In this document: in pieces, positions 54,324 through 62,190 of the stretch | How the letters are laid out: the number at the start of each line of letters is the position of its first letter | Position numbering within the stretch: the first letter of the stretch is position 1 | Assembly (NCBI RefSeq): GCF_006547145.1 | Contig: NZ_CP041244.1 | Coordinates: 1,550,001-1,614,000 of the forward strand | DNA from: Actinomadura sp. WMMA1423 | Lineage (GTDB): Bacteria; Actinomycetota; Actinomycetes; Streptosporangiales; Streptosporangiaceae | DNA length: 64,000 nt | Direction of reading: 5' to 3' | Position numbers and translations under genes: made by a program | Notes under the pieces: model-generated | Seen by the model: only the letters and a program-made list of their open reading frames with translations | Databases searched by the model: none | What the model was told of the DNA's origin: nothing

Positions 54324-54650
54324 ATGGCTACCAAGTTCTCGAACCAGGGCATCGCCCGCCGCGCGGGCAGGAGCAGGAAGCCGGGACGAGCGGAGCCCGG
54401 GCCCTCCCCCGCACCGGCCGTGGTGCCGCCCCTCGCGGACCGGGGCTGCTGCTGCCTGGCCAAGCCCGTCGTGGTGGCGATCACGCCGTTCACCGGCCGC
54501 GACCGCCGGCCCGTGGACCTGCACCTGTGCGCCCACCACTACCGGCTCTCCCGCCGGGCGCTCGACGAGGCCGGGGCCGTCGTCTTCGACGGCGCGGGCC
54601 TGCCCGTCACCGACCCGGACGCCGGAGAACTGCTGCGCACCGCCGGCTGA
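54324..54650 (+). CDS. Small Cys/His-containing protein of unknown function
   Basis: A 108-residue protein. A basic, Pro-rich first half is followed by GCCCLAKP, later DLHLCAHHYRLSRRAL. The Cys and His spacing resembles a small zinc ribbon, as in DUF7455-like proteins, although the first motif has CCC in place of CxxC. GGAGGGTGAGGGC precedes ATG 54324. It lies directly behind a DosR-like box and 78 bp before the hydrogenase operon's first gene. Its function is unknown. Confidence 0.7.
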   Translation: MATKFSNQGIARRAGRSRKPGRAEPGPSPAPAVVPPLADRGCCCLAKPVVVAITPFTGRDRRPVDLHLCAHHYRLSRRALDEAGAVVFDGAGLPVTDPDAGELLRTAG

Positions 54651-54727
54651 CCCCCGGTCCCCGTCCCCGCCTGTTCTTGACCGTCCCTGCGGTATGCCCA
54701 TTCCGTCATGAGGGCAGGTCACGGCAG

Positions 54728-55210
54728 GTGGAGGCAACGAACGGCGTCACGGGCGGGACGCTGGCCGCGGAGCGGTTCTTCGCCGGCATGCCGGACCGCC
54801 ACCTCGCCGCCCTGGCCGCCACCGCCCGCGCGCTGGAGGTCCCGGCCGGGCACCGCTTCTTCGAGGAGGGCTGGGCCGCCGGGCACTTCTGGCTGCTGCG
54901 CTCGGGGACGGTGGCCCTCGACCTCCAGGTCCCCGGGCGGGGCGCCGTGGTGGTGGAGACGCTGCCGCCCTCCTCGGTGCTGGGCTGGTCGTGGATGTTC
55001 CCTCCGCACGTCTGGAGGTTCGGCGCCGTCTCCCTGGAGGCCGTCCGGACCCTCCGGTTCGAGGGAGCCGAGGTCCGGGAGCTGTGCGCCGCGGACCTCC
55101 GGCTCGGTTACGACCTGACCCTGCGGTTCGGCGCCGTGCTGCTGGACCGGCTCGAAGCCACGCGGGTCCGGGTGCTGGACCTGTACGCGCCCCCGGAGCG
55201 GCCGGCATGA
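54728..55210 (+). CDS. Cyclic-nucleotide-binding-domain protein (Crp/Fnr-like, no DNA-binding domain)
   Basis: A 160-residue protein with the cupin-like barrel of cNMP-binding domains: [57 protein letters not shown]. It ends after the C-helix with no helix-turn-helix, so it is not a classical transcription factor. It is coupled by ATGA to the hydrogenase gamma subunit. Such proteins accompany group 3b hydrogenases in actinobacteria and may act as regulatory subunits; this is inferred. The start GTG 54728 is tentative. Confidence 0.8.
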   Translation: MEATNGVTGGTLAAERFFAGMPDRHLAALAATARALEVPAGHRFFEEGWAAGHFWLLRSGTVALDLQVPGRGAVVVETLPPSSVLGWSWMFPPHVWRFGAVSLEAVRTLRFEGAEVRELCAADLRLGYDLTLRFGAVLLDRLEATRVRVLDLYAPPERPA

Positions 55211-56079
55211 CCCCGGCGCCCCCGGGGCATCCGATGACCCCCGTCCCGTACCGCGTGACGGCCCGGCGGGTGGAGACCGCCGACACGGTGACGCTCGCGC
55301 TGGAGCCCGTCGCTGCGCCGATCCCCGAGCCCGCGCCGGGCCAGTTCACGATGATGTACGCGTTCGGCGTCGGCGAGGCGCCGATCTCCCTCAGCCGCAT
55401 CGGGGCGGACGGCGGGGAGCGGGGCGCGGCCCCCGCGGGCCGGGCCGGGCCGGTGCTGGAGCAGACGGTCCGGGCCGTCGGCGCCGTCACCCGGGCCGTG
55501 TGCGGGACGGGGCCGGGCCAGGTCCTCGGGCTGCGGGGCCCCCTCGGCACCGGCTGGGGGCTGGACGGCGCCCGCGGACGCGACCTGGTCGTGGCGGCGG
55601 GCGGGATCGGCCTCGCCCCGCTGCGGCCGGTCGTGCTGCGCGCCCTGGCCGAGCGGGAGGCCTTCGGCCGCATCGCGGTCCTGGTCGGCGCCCGCACCCC
55701 CGGCGACCTGCTGTTCACCGGCGAGCTGGAGACCTGGCGGGCGCGCGGCGCCCAGGTCGAGGTGACCGTGGACCGGCCGGCCCCGGGCTGGACCGGCCAG
55801 GTCGGACTGATCACGGCCCTGGCGCGCGCCGCGGACATCGACCCCGCCCGGACCGCCGCCTTCGTCTGCGGGCCGGAGATCATGATGCGCCTGACCGCCG
55901 AGGCGCTCACCGGGCTCGGGGTGCCGCCGGGGAACGTCCGGTTCTCCCTGGAGCGCAACATGCGGTGCGGGGTCGGCTGGTGCGGGCACTGCCAGCTCGG
56001 CCCGCTGCTGGTCTGCCGGGACGGGCCGGTCGTCCCCTACGAGCGCGCCGCCCCGCTGATGACCGTCAGGGAGCTGTAG
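55207..56079 (+). CDS. Group 3b [NiFe] hydrogenase gamma subunit (FAD/NAD(P)H reductase)
   Basis: A 290-residue ferredoxin reductase-type flavoprotein. An N-terminal FAD-binding barrel leads to the NAD(P) domain ([16 protein letters not shown]) and a C-terminal [2Fe-2S] cluster site ([13 protein letters not shown] plus a later Cys). It moves electrons between NAD(P)H and the hydrogenase. It matches HydG/sulfhydrogenase gamma. It overlaps the preceding gene by ATGA and is followed 2 bp later by the small subunit. Confidence 0.9.
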   Translation: MTPAPPGHPMTPVPYRVTARRVETADTVTLALEPVAAPIPEPAPGQFTMMYAFGVGEAPISLSRIGADGGERGAAPAGRAGPVLEQTVRAVGAVTRAVCGTGPGQVLGLRGPLGTGWGLDGARGRDLVVAAGGIGLAPLRPVVLRALAEREAFGRIAVLVGARTPGDLLFTGELETWRARGAQVEVTVDRPAPGWTGQVGLITALARAADIDPARTAAFVCGPEIMMRLTAEALTGLGVPPGNVRFSLERNMRCGVGWCGHCQLGPLLVCRDGPVVPYERAAPLMTVREL

Positions 56080-56081
56080 CC

Positions 56082-56879
56082 ATGGGACGACCGACGCTGG
56101 CCGTGTGGAAGTTCGCCTCCTGCGACGGCTGCCAGCTCACCCTCCTGGACTGCGAGGACGAGCTGCTCACCCTCACCGGCGAGATCGAGGTCTCGCACTT
56201 CCTCGAGGCGTCGAGCGCCGTCGGCGAGGGGCCGTACGACGTCTCGCTGGTCGAGGGGTCGATCTCGACGCCCGCGGACCTGGACCGCATACGGCACGTG
56301 CGGGCGGTCTCGCGGAAGCTGGTCACGATCGGCGCGTGCGCCACCGCCGGGGGGATCCAGGCGCTGCGCGACTTCGCCGACGTGGAGGAGTTCGCCTCCG
56401 TCGTCTACGCGCGGCCCGAGTACATCACCGCGCTCGCGACGTCGACCCCCATCGCCGCGCACGTGCCCGTGGACTTCGAGCTGCGCGGGTGCCCGATCGA
56501 CCGCGGCCAGCTCCTGGAGGTGCTGGCGGCGCACCTCGCGGGCCGCAGGCCGGACGTCCCGGTCCACAGCGTCTGCTTCGAGTGCAAGATCCGCGGGAAC
56601 GTCTGCGTCATGGTCGCCCGCGGCACCCCGTGCCTCGGCCCGATCACCCAGGCGGGGTGCGGCGCGATCTGCCCGGCGTACGGGCGGGGCTGCTACGGCT
56701 GCTTCGGCCCGGCCCCCGCGTGGAGCGAAGGACGACCGAACACGCGCGGCCTGCTGCCGTGGCTCGACATGACCGACGACGAGGCGGACCGCGTGCTGTC
56801 CACCTTCAACGTCGCCGCCTTCCGCGAGGAGGCCCCGCCCGGGGCGAGCGGCGGTTCCGCCCGGGGGAAGCGGCCATGA
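56082..56879 (+). CDS. [NiFe] hydrogenase small subunit (group 3b-like)
   Basis: A 265-residue small subunit. Proximal cluster Cys are in [17 protein letters not shown] and RGCPID. More Cys for further clusters lie in [11 protein letters not shown] and [13 protein letters not shown]. It lacks a Tat signal, so it is cytosolic, as expected for bidirectional group 3 enzymes. Stop and next start overlap (ATGA at 56876). Confidence 0.92.
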   Translation: MGRPTLAVWKFASCDGCQLTLLDCEDELLTLTGEIEVSHFLEASSAVGEGPYDVSLVEGSISTPADLDRIRHVRAVSRKLVTIGACATAGGIQALRDFADVEEFASVVYARPEYITALATSTPIAAHVPVDFELRGCPIDRGQLLEVLAAHLAGRRPDVPVHSVCFECKIRGNVCVMVARGTPCLGPITQAGCGAICPAYGRGCYGCFGPAPAWSEGRPNTRGLLPWLDMTDDEADRVLSTFNVAAFREEAPPGASGGSARGKRP

Positions 56880-58171
56880 CGCACCGCAACGACCGGACGC
56901 TGAGCGTCGGGGCCCTCGCGCGGGTCGAGGGCGAGGGCGCGATGCACGTCCGCGTGCGCGGCTCGCAGGTCGAGGAGGTGCGGCTCGCCATCTACGAGCC
57001 GCCGCGGTTCTTCGAGGCCTTCCTGCGCGGCCGCGCCCACACCGAGCCCCCCGACATCACCGCCCGGATCTGCGGGATCTGCCCGGTCGCCTACCAGACG
57101 AGCGCCTGCCAGGCCGTCGAGGCCGCCTGCGGCGCGACCGTGGACGGCGCCCTCGGCGAGCTGCGCCGCCTGCTCTACTGCGGCGAGTGGATCGAGAGCC
57201 ATGCCCTGCACATCTACCTGCTGCACGCACCGGACTTCCTCGGCTATCCCGGCGCGATCGAACTCGCCCGCGACCACCGCGCCGCCGTCGAGCGGGGGCT
57301 GCGGCTGAAGAAGGCCGGCAACTCTCTCATGGAGTTCCTCGGGGGGCGCGCGATCCACCCGGTGAACGTCCGGGTCGGCGGCTTCTACCGGACCCCGGCG
57401 CCCGCCGAGCTCGCCCCGCTCGCCGAGACGCTGCGGGGGGCGCTCGACGACGCCCTCGCCACCGTGGAATGGGCGGCGGGCTTCGAGTTCCCCGACTTCA
57501 CCCACGGCCACGAGTTCCTCGCGCTGTCGGCCGACCGGTACCCCCTGGAGGGCGGCATCGTCCGCGGCAGCGCCGGGCGCGCCTTCGCCGCCGCCGATTT
57601 CGAGCGGAACGTCGTCGAGGAGCAGGTCCCGCACTCGACCGCCCTGCACGCCCGCTTCACCGGCGGGGGCCGCTACCTGACCGGTCCCCCGGCCCGCTAC
57701 TCCCTCAACCGCGACCGGCTGTCCCCGCTCGCGCTGGAGGCCGCGGACCGGGCCGGGCTCGGCCCCGAGTGCCGCAACCCGTTCCGCAGCATCCTCGTCC
57801 GCGCGGTCGAGGTCGTCTACGCCGTGGACGAGGCGCTGCGGATCATCGCCGCGTACGAGCCGCCGCCGCGCCCGTCCGTTCCGGTGACCCCGCGGGAGGG
57901 GACCGGGCACGGCGCGACCGAGGCTCCGCGCGGCCTGCTCTACCACCGCTACGACCTCGGCCCGGACGGCCTCATCAGGGCGGCGAAGATCGTCCCGCCG
58001 ACGTCGCAGAACCAGGCGGCCATCGAGGACGACCTGCGCCGCTTCGTCGCGGCCCGCCTCCACCTCGACGACGAGGCCCTGACCAGGCACTGCGAGCAGG
58101 CGATCCGCAACTACGACCCCTGCATCTCCTGCTCCACCCACTTCCTCGACCTGACCGTGGAGCGGTCGTGA
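56876..58171 (+). CDS. [NiFe] hydrogenase large subunit (group 3b-like)
   Basis: A 431-residue catalytic subunit. The L1 motif is [10 protein letters not shown] and the L2 motif is DPCISCSTH; the four Cys bind the NiFe centre. After the His there is a 9-residue tail (FLDLTVERS), the usual peptide removed by a maturation protease, which is encoded next. The operon layout (reductase, small, large, protease, Fe-S) suggests an NAD(P)-linked enzyme, like the DosR-controlled Hyd3 of M. smegmatis. Confidence 0.93.
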   Translation: MTHRNDRTLSVGALARVEGEGAMHVRVRGSQVEEVRLAIYEPPRFFEAFLRGRAHTEPPDITARICGICPVAYQTSACQAVEAACGATVDGALGELRRLLYCGEWIESHALHIYLLHAPDFLGYPGAIELARDHRAAVERGLRLKKAGNSLMEFLGGRAIHPVNVRVGGFYRTPAPAELAPLAETLRGALDDALATVEWAAGFEFPDFTHGHEFLALSADRYPLEGGIVRGSAGRAFAAADFERNVVEEQVPHSTALHARFTGGGRYLTGPPARYSLNRDRLSPLALEAADRAGLGPECRNPFRSILVRAVEVVYAVDEALRIIAAYEPPPRPSVPVTPREGTGHGATEAPRGLLYHRYDLGPDGLIRAAKIVPPTSQNQAAIEDDLRRFVAARLHLDDEALTRHCEQAIRNYDPCISCSTHFLDLTVERS

Positions 58172-58656
58172 TCACCGTGATCGGCGTCGGGAACGCCTTC
58201 CGCCGCGACGACGGCGCCGGGCCCGCCGTGGTCGAGGCGCTCCGCGGCCGCGTGGACGCCGGGCTCGCGGTCACCGACGGCGAGCCCGCGAGGCTCATCG
58301 ACCTGTGGGCGGGGGCCGACCTCGCGATCGTCGTGGACGCCGTGCGGGCGGACCCGCCGGAGCCCGGCCGGATCCACGAGCTGGACGCCGAGACCGCGGC
58401 CCTCACCGCGCGGCCCGTGACCGACCACGCCCTCGGCCTCGGCGACGCCGTCGCGCTCGGGTCGGCGGTGGACCGGATGCCCGCCCGCCTCCGCGTCCTC
58501 GCGATCGAGGGGGCCGACTTCGGGTTCGGCCGGGGACTGACCCCGGGCGTCGCCGTCGCGGTCGGCGCGGTCGCCGACCACCTGGCCGGCGCGCTCCCGC
58601 CCCGGCGCGGAGCCGTGCGCCCGGCGGACGACCGGGCAGGAAGGAAGGACGCATGA
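58168..58656 (+). CDS. Hydrogenase maturation protease
   Basis: A 162-residue endopeptidase of the HyaD/HycI family: VIGVGNAFRRDDGAGPAVVE with the nickel-sensing acidic residue, then LAIVVDAVRAD, and a later DHALGLGDAV. It removes the C-terminal tail of the large subunit after nickel insertion. It starts at GTG 58168, overlapping the large-subunit stop, and ends in ATGA overlap with the Fe-S subunit gene. Confidence 0.92.
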   Translation: MITVIGVGNAFRRDDGAGPAVVEALRGRVDAGLAVTDGEPARLIDLWAGADLAIVVDAVRADPPEPGRIHELDAETAALTARPVTDHALGLGDAVALGSAVDRMPARLRVLAIEGADFGFGRGLTPGVAVAVGAVADHLAGALPPRRGAVRPADDRAGRKDA

Positions 58657-59852
58657 CCGCTCCTGCGAACACATCGGAGACCGGCGGCCCCGGGGCGCTG
58701 GTGCTGACGAGTCTCCGCCCCCTCTGCGAGGCGCTGCGGCGGGCGGGCTACACCGTCATCGGGCCGACCGTGCGCGACGACGCCATCGTCCTGGACGAGC
58801 TCGACTCGGCCGACCGGCTCCCCTACGGCTGGGGCGTCACGCTCAGCGCCGGCGCCTACCGGCTGCGCAGGCGCGAGGACGGCGCTGCGTTCGCGCACGC
58901 CGCCGGGCCGCAGTCCTGGAAGCCGTTCCTGCACCGGCCGAAGGTCAAGCTCTGGGAGGCGGACCGGACGCGGGAGGGGTTCCAGGTGAGGGACCACGAG
59001 CCCGAGGCGGCCCGGCTGGCGCTGCTCGGCGTCCGGCCGTGCGACCTGCGCGCGATCGCGATCCAGGACCGCGTCCTCCTGGGAGGCCGCCACGCCGACC
59101 CCGCCTACGGGGCACGGCGGCATGACAACTTCGTCATCGCCGTCAACTGCACCGAGCCCGGCGGGACCTGCTTCTGCGCCTCCATGGGCACCGGCCCGCA
59201 GGCAGGCCCCGGTTACGATCTCGCGCTCACCGAGCTGGTCGGCGGCGAGGGCCTCCGCTACGTCGTCGACGTCGCCACCGAGGCGGGCGCCGCCCTCGTG
59301 GAGGGCATGGCCCCGCCGCCCGCCGAGCCCGCCGACGTCGCCCGGGCGCGCGCGGAGGTGGCGGCGGCGGCCGGCCGCATGGGCCGGGAGATGCCCGCCC
59401 TGGGGCTGCGCGACCTCATGGCCGGCACCCTGGAGGCCGACCGCTGGGACGAGGTGGCCGAACGCTGCCTGAGCTGCGGGAACTGCACGATGGTGTGCCC
59501 GACCTGCTTCTGCACGAGGGTCTCCGACACCACGGACCTGACCGGCGACCACGCCGAGCGGTGGCAGCTCTGGGACTCCTGCTTCGACCCGGACTTCTCC
59601 CACCTGCACGGGGGCGACGTCCGGGCGTCGCCCAGGAGCCGCTACCGGCAGTGGCTCACCCACAAGCTCGGCACCTGGCACGACCAGTTCGGCTCCTCCG
59701 GCTGCGTGGGCTGCGGCCGGTGCATCGTCTGGTGCCCGGTCGGCATCGACCTGACCGTGGAGGTCGCGGCGCTGCGCACCGAGGCCGCCGGGGAGGGCGC
59801 CGGCCCGGTCCGGGGGTCCAAAGGCCCACCGGGAGGGGATGTTCGCCCCTGA
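58653..59852 (+). CDS. Hydrogenase beta subunit, 4Fe-4S ferredoxin-type (HydB-like)
   Basis: A 399-residue protein. The N-terminal part carries [10 protein letters not shown] and FCASMGTGP, conserved in HydB/AsrA-type subunits. Two 4Fe-4S sites follow: [16 protein letters not shown] (about 272) and [12 protein letters not shown] (about 350). It conducts electrons between the small subunit and the flavin subunit. Its gene is last here, while hydB is first in archaeal hydBGDA operons. A DosR-like box lies inside its 3' end. Confidence 0.9.
   Translation: MTAPANTSETGGPGALVLTSLRPLCEALRRAGYTVIGPTVRDDAIVLDELDSADRLPYGWGVTLSAGAYRLRRREDGAAFAHAAGPQSWKPFLHRPKVKLWEADRTREGFQVRDHEPEAARLALLGVRPCDLRAIAIQDRVLLGGRHADPAYGARRHDNFVIAVNCTEPGGTCFCASMGTGPQAGPGYDLALTELVGGEGLRYVVDVATEAGAALVEGMAPPPAEPADVARARAEVAAAAGRMGREMPALGLRDLMAGTLEADRWDEVAERCLSCGNCTMVCPTCFCTRVSDTTDLTGDHAERWQLWDSCFDPDFSHLHGGDVRASPRSRYRQWLTHKLGTWHDQFGSSGCVGCGRCIVWCPVGIDLTVEVAALRTEAAGEGAGPVRGSKGPPGGDVRP
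59814..59827. promoter_or_regulatory. DosR-like box inside the 3' end of the hydB-like gene
   Basis: GGGTCCAAAGGCCC, 77 bp before the M50 protease gene at 59904. It overlaps coding sequence, so it may be chance, but position and length match the other sites. Confidence 0.5.
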
Positions 59853-59903
59853 CCGCCGCACGCACGGCGGCGCGAGCCTGAAGGCATCGGTAGGAGGCTC
59901 GTG

Positions 59904-61043
59904 ATGAAACAGACGTTCAGGTTCGGCACCTTCCGGGGGATCCCGGTCGGTGTGCACTGGTCGGTTCTGGTGATCATGCTGTTGATCACCGAGATCCTCG
60001 GGCGCTCGGTGCTGCCCACCGCCGACCCGGCCGCGTCGCCCGGCCTGCGCTGGACGGCGGCCGCCGTGGCCGCGGTGCTGTTCATGGGCTCGCTGGCCGC
60101 GCACGAGATCGCGCACGCGATCGTCGCCCGCCACCACGGCGTGGGGGTCGCCTCGATCACGCTGTGGGCGCTGGGCGGCCTCGCGGAACTGGACGGCGAA
60201 CCCGCCACCGCCCGCGCCGACCTCCAGATCGCCGGCGTCGGCCCGCTGACCAGCGCGGCGGCCGGGGGCGTGTTCGCCGGGGCCTGGCAGGCCGCGGAGG
60301 CGCTCGGCGCGCCCGTGATCGCCACCGCCTCGCTCAGCTGGCTGGCGGCGACCAACGTCCTGATCGCGGTGTTCAACCTGCTTCCCGGAGCACCGCTGGA
60401 CGGCGGGCGCATCCTGCGCGCGCTGCTGTGGGGCCGGAGCGGGGACAAGGCGCGCGCGACCCGCACCGCCCAGCACGCCGGCCTGTGGCTCGGCCGCGTC
60501 ATGATGGGCGGCGGGCTGCTGATGCTGCTGCTGTGGAGCTGGTGGAACGGGCTGTGGCTGGCCCTGATCGGCTGGTTCATCTCCAGTTCGGCGCGGGCGG
60601 AGGAGCGCTGGAGCGACCTGCGCGAGGCCGCGCGGGACCTCCGGGTCGCCGACATCATGAGGCACGACCCCGACCACGGCTGGACCTGGCAGCCCGCGGC
60701 CGGCTTCATCCGGGACGTGGCGGTGCGGTCCCGCCAGTCGGTCTTCCCGGTCGTGAGCGTCTCCGGCGAACCCGTCGGCGCCGTCACGACGGACCGGCTC
60801 TCCCGCATCCCGGCCTGGGACACCGGTGTCACGCTCGGCGACGTCAGCGTCACGCTCGGACCCGACCGGGTCGTCGCGCCCGAGAGGCCCGTCGACACCC
60901 TCCTCCAGATGGCCCCCGTCGCCGGCGACCTCGTCGCGGCCGTCGCCTCCGACCACCACCTGGTCGGGATCGTCACGACCGAGGACCTCCAGCGGATGAT
61001 GCGCCAGACCCCGCTCCGGCGCGGCAGCCCCACCCCGGCCTGA
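59904..61043 (+). CDS. Site-2-type M50 metalloprotease with C-terminal CBS domains (Rv2625c-like)
   Basis: A 379-residue membrane protease. The zinc motif is in [12 protein letters not shown] (HExxH) and the third ligand in [14 protein letters not shown]. Six or so membrane segments are followed by a cytosolic CBS pair (about 255-370). It is probably regulated by nucleotide binding. The family member Rv2625c is in the DosR regulon. ATG 59904 was chosen because AGGAGG lies 6 bases before it. Confidence 0.92.
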   Translation: MKQTFRFGTFRGIPVGVHWSVLVIMLLITEILGRSVLPTADPAASPGLRWTAAAVAAVLFMGSLAAHEIAHAIVARHHGVGVASITLWALGGLAELDGEPATARADLQIAGVGPLTSAAAGGVFAGAWQAAEALGAPVIATASLSWLAATNVLIAVFNLLPGAPLDGGRILRALLWGRSGDKARATRTAQHAGLWLGRVMMGGGLLMLLLWSWWNGLWLALIGWFISSSARAEERWSDLREAARDLRVADIMRHDPDHGWTWQPAAGFIRDVAVRSRQSVFPVVSVSGEPVGAVTTDRLSRIPAWDTGVTLGDVSVTLGPDRVVAPERPVDTLLQMAPVAGDLVAAVASDHHLVGIVTTEDLQRMMRQTPLRRGSPTPA

Positions 61044-61063
61044 CACACCTTGCGGGCACAGGA

Positions 61064-61093
61064 CATCGGCAGCGGCGCGGGCCGCTGCCGATG
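61064..61093. terminator. Strong hairpin between convergent genes
   Basis: A 12-bp perfect stem (CATCGGCAGCGG / CCGCTGCCGATG) with a 6-base loop lies between the M50 protease stop (61043) and the USP stop (61112, other strand). Confidence 0.7.
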
Positions 61094-61111
61094 AGTCCGT
61101 CCGGGCGGGTG

Positions 61112-61960
61112 TCAGCGGGAGGGGATGACGGCCACGGGGCACTGCGCATGGTGGATGACCCCGTGGGAGGTCGACCCGAGCCGGGGAGCGCTCCAGCGCC
61201 GGTCGTGGGCGCCGACCACCAGCAGGCGGGCGTTCCGCGACGCGTTGGACAGCGCCGTCACCGGGTGCTCCAGGATGACCTCGTCGGCGACCTCGACCCC
61301 CGGATGCCTGCCGCGCACCGGCTGGTAGGCCGCCGCGACCTCCTTGCGCAGGTCCAGCTCGATCTGGTCGGCATCGACGGCGTAACCGGCCTCGATCAGC
61401 GTCGCGAACGTCTGCCAGGCGTGGACGACGCGGAGCCGGGCGCCGCGGAGCGCGGCGGCCTCGAACGCGTAGTCGAGGACCGGCTCGGTCTCCTGGGCCA
61501 GGTCGATCCCCACGATGACCTCGCCGCGGTCGGCGCCGTCGCCGCGCACGATCACCACCGGCACCGCGGAGTGGCCCGCCAGGCGCAGGCTCGTGGATCC
61601 CAGCATCAGGCTGGCGAACCCGCCCCGGCCCCGGCTGGCCACCACCAGCTCGAACGCCTTCTCCGACTGGGCCCGCAGCGCCTGCCACGCCTCCTCGGCG
61701 ACCAGTTCGGTGGTCGTCTCCAGGTCCGGCCGGCGCTCCAGGACGCGCTCGCGGGCCGCCGCCAGGACCATGCGCCCCGCGCGCGTCAGGCGCTCGGCGG
61801 TCTCGGGCGGCGCGAACAGCGGGGCCTTGTAGGGCCAGCTCTCCACGGCGTGGACGATGTGCAGGGGGCGCTCGCGCAGGGCGGCTTCGGCGGCCGCCCA
61901 GTCGAGGGCGGCCGCGGCCTCGTCGGAACCATCGGTGCCGACGACGATCGGCTCGGACAT
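61112..61960 (-). CDS. Tandem universal stress protein
   Basis: A 282-residue two-domain USP, a close paralogue of the one at 51848. Landmarks are IVVGTDGSDEAAAALDWAAA, SRGRGGFASLMLGSTSL, GIDLAQETEPVLDYAFEAA and GAHDRRWSAPRLGS. The first loop has SRGRGG in place of HRGHGG. ATG 61960 was used. The perfect box at 62070 lies 110 bp upstream. Confidence 0.93.
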   Translation of the reverse strand: MSEPIVVGTDGSDEAAAALDWAAAEAALRERPLHIVHAVESWPYKAPLFAPPETAERLTRAGRMVLAAARERVLERRPDLETTTELVAEEAWQALRAQSEKAFELVVASRGRGGFASLMLGSTSLRLAGHSAVPVVIVRGDGADRGEVIVGIDLAQETEPVLDYAFEAAALRGARLRVVHAWQTFATLIEAGYAVDADQIELDLRKEVAAAYQPVRGRHPGVEVADEVILEHPVTALSNASRNARLLVVGAHDRRWSAPRLGSTSHGVIHHAQCPVAVIPSR

Positions 61961-62069
61961 CGCGTCTCCTCACATGCGTTGGCGGCGATCGCTTCCTTCG
62001 GTGCGACCCGGCGCGCACAGCGGCACGGCCGCTCCTTTCCACGCTCCATCGCCTTCCGGCGCGCCCCAA

Positions 62070-62083
62070 GGGACGAAGGTCCC
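62070..62083. promoter_or_regulatory. Best DosR-like box, between USP and P-type ATPase genes
   Basis: GGGACGAAGGTCCC, perfect 5-bp arms around a 4-base centre. It lies 110 bp before the USP gene (minus) and 108 bp before the ATPase gene (plus), so one site may serve both. Confidence 0.75.
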
Positions 62084-62190
62084 AAGGTCGGGCAGCCCGT
62101 CGTCCCCCGGCCACGAGCCGACCGCCCCTTGGCCGCCCGAGGCCGGCCGGGGAGCGTGGAGGGCACTGGCTCCCACAGGCGGCGAGGTGG

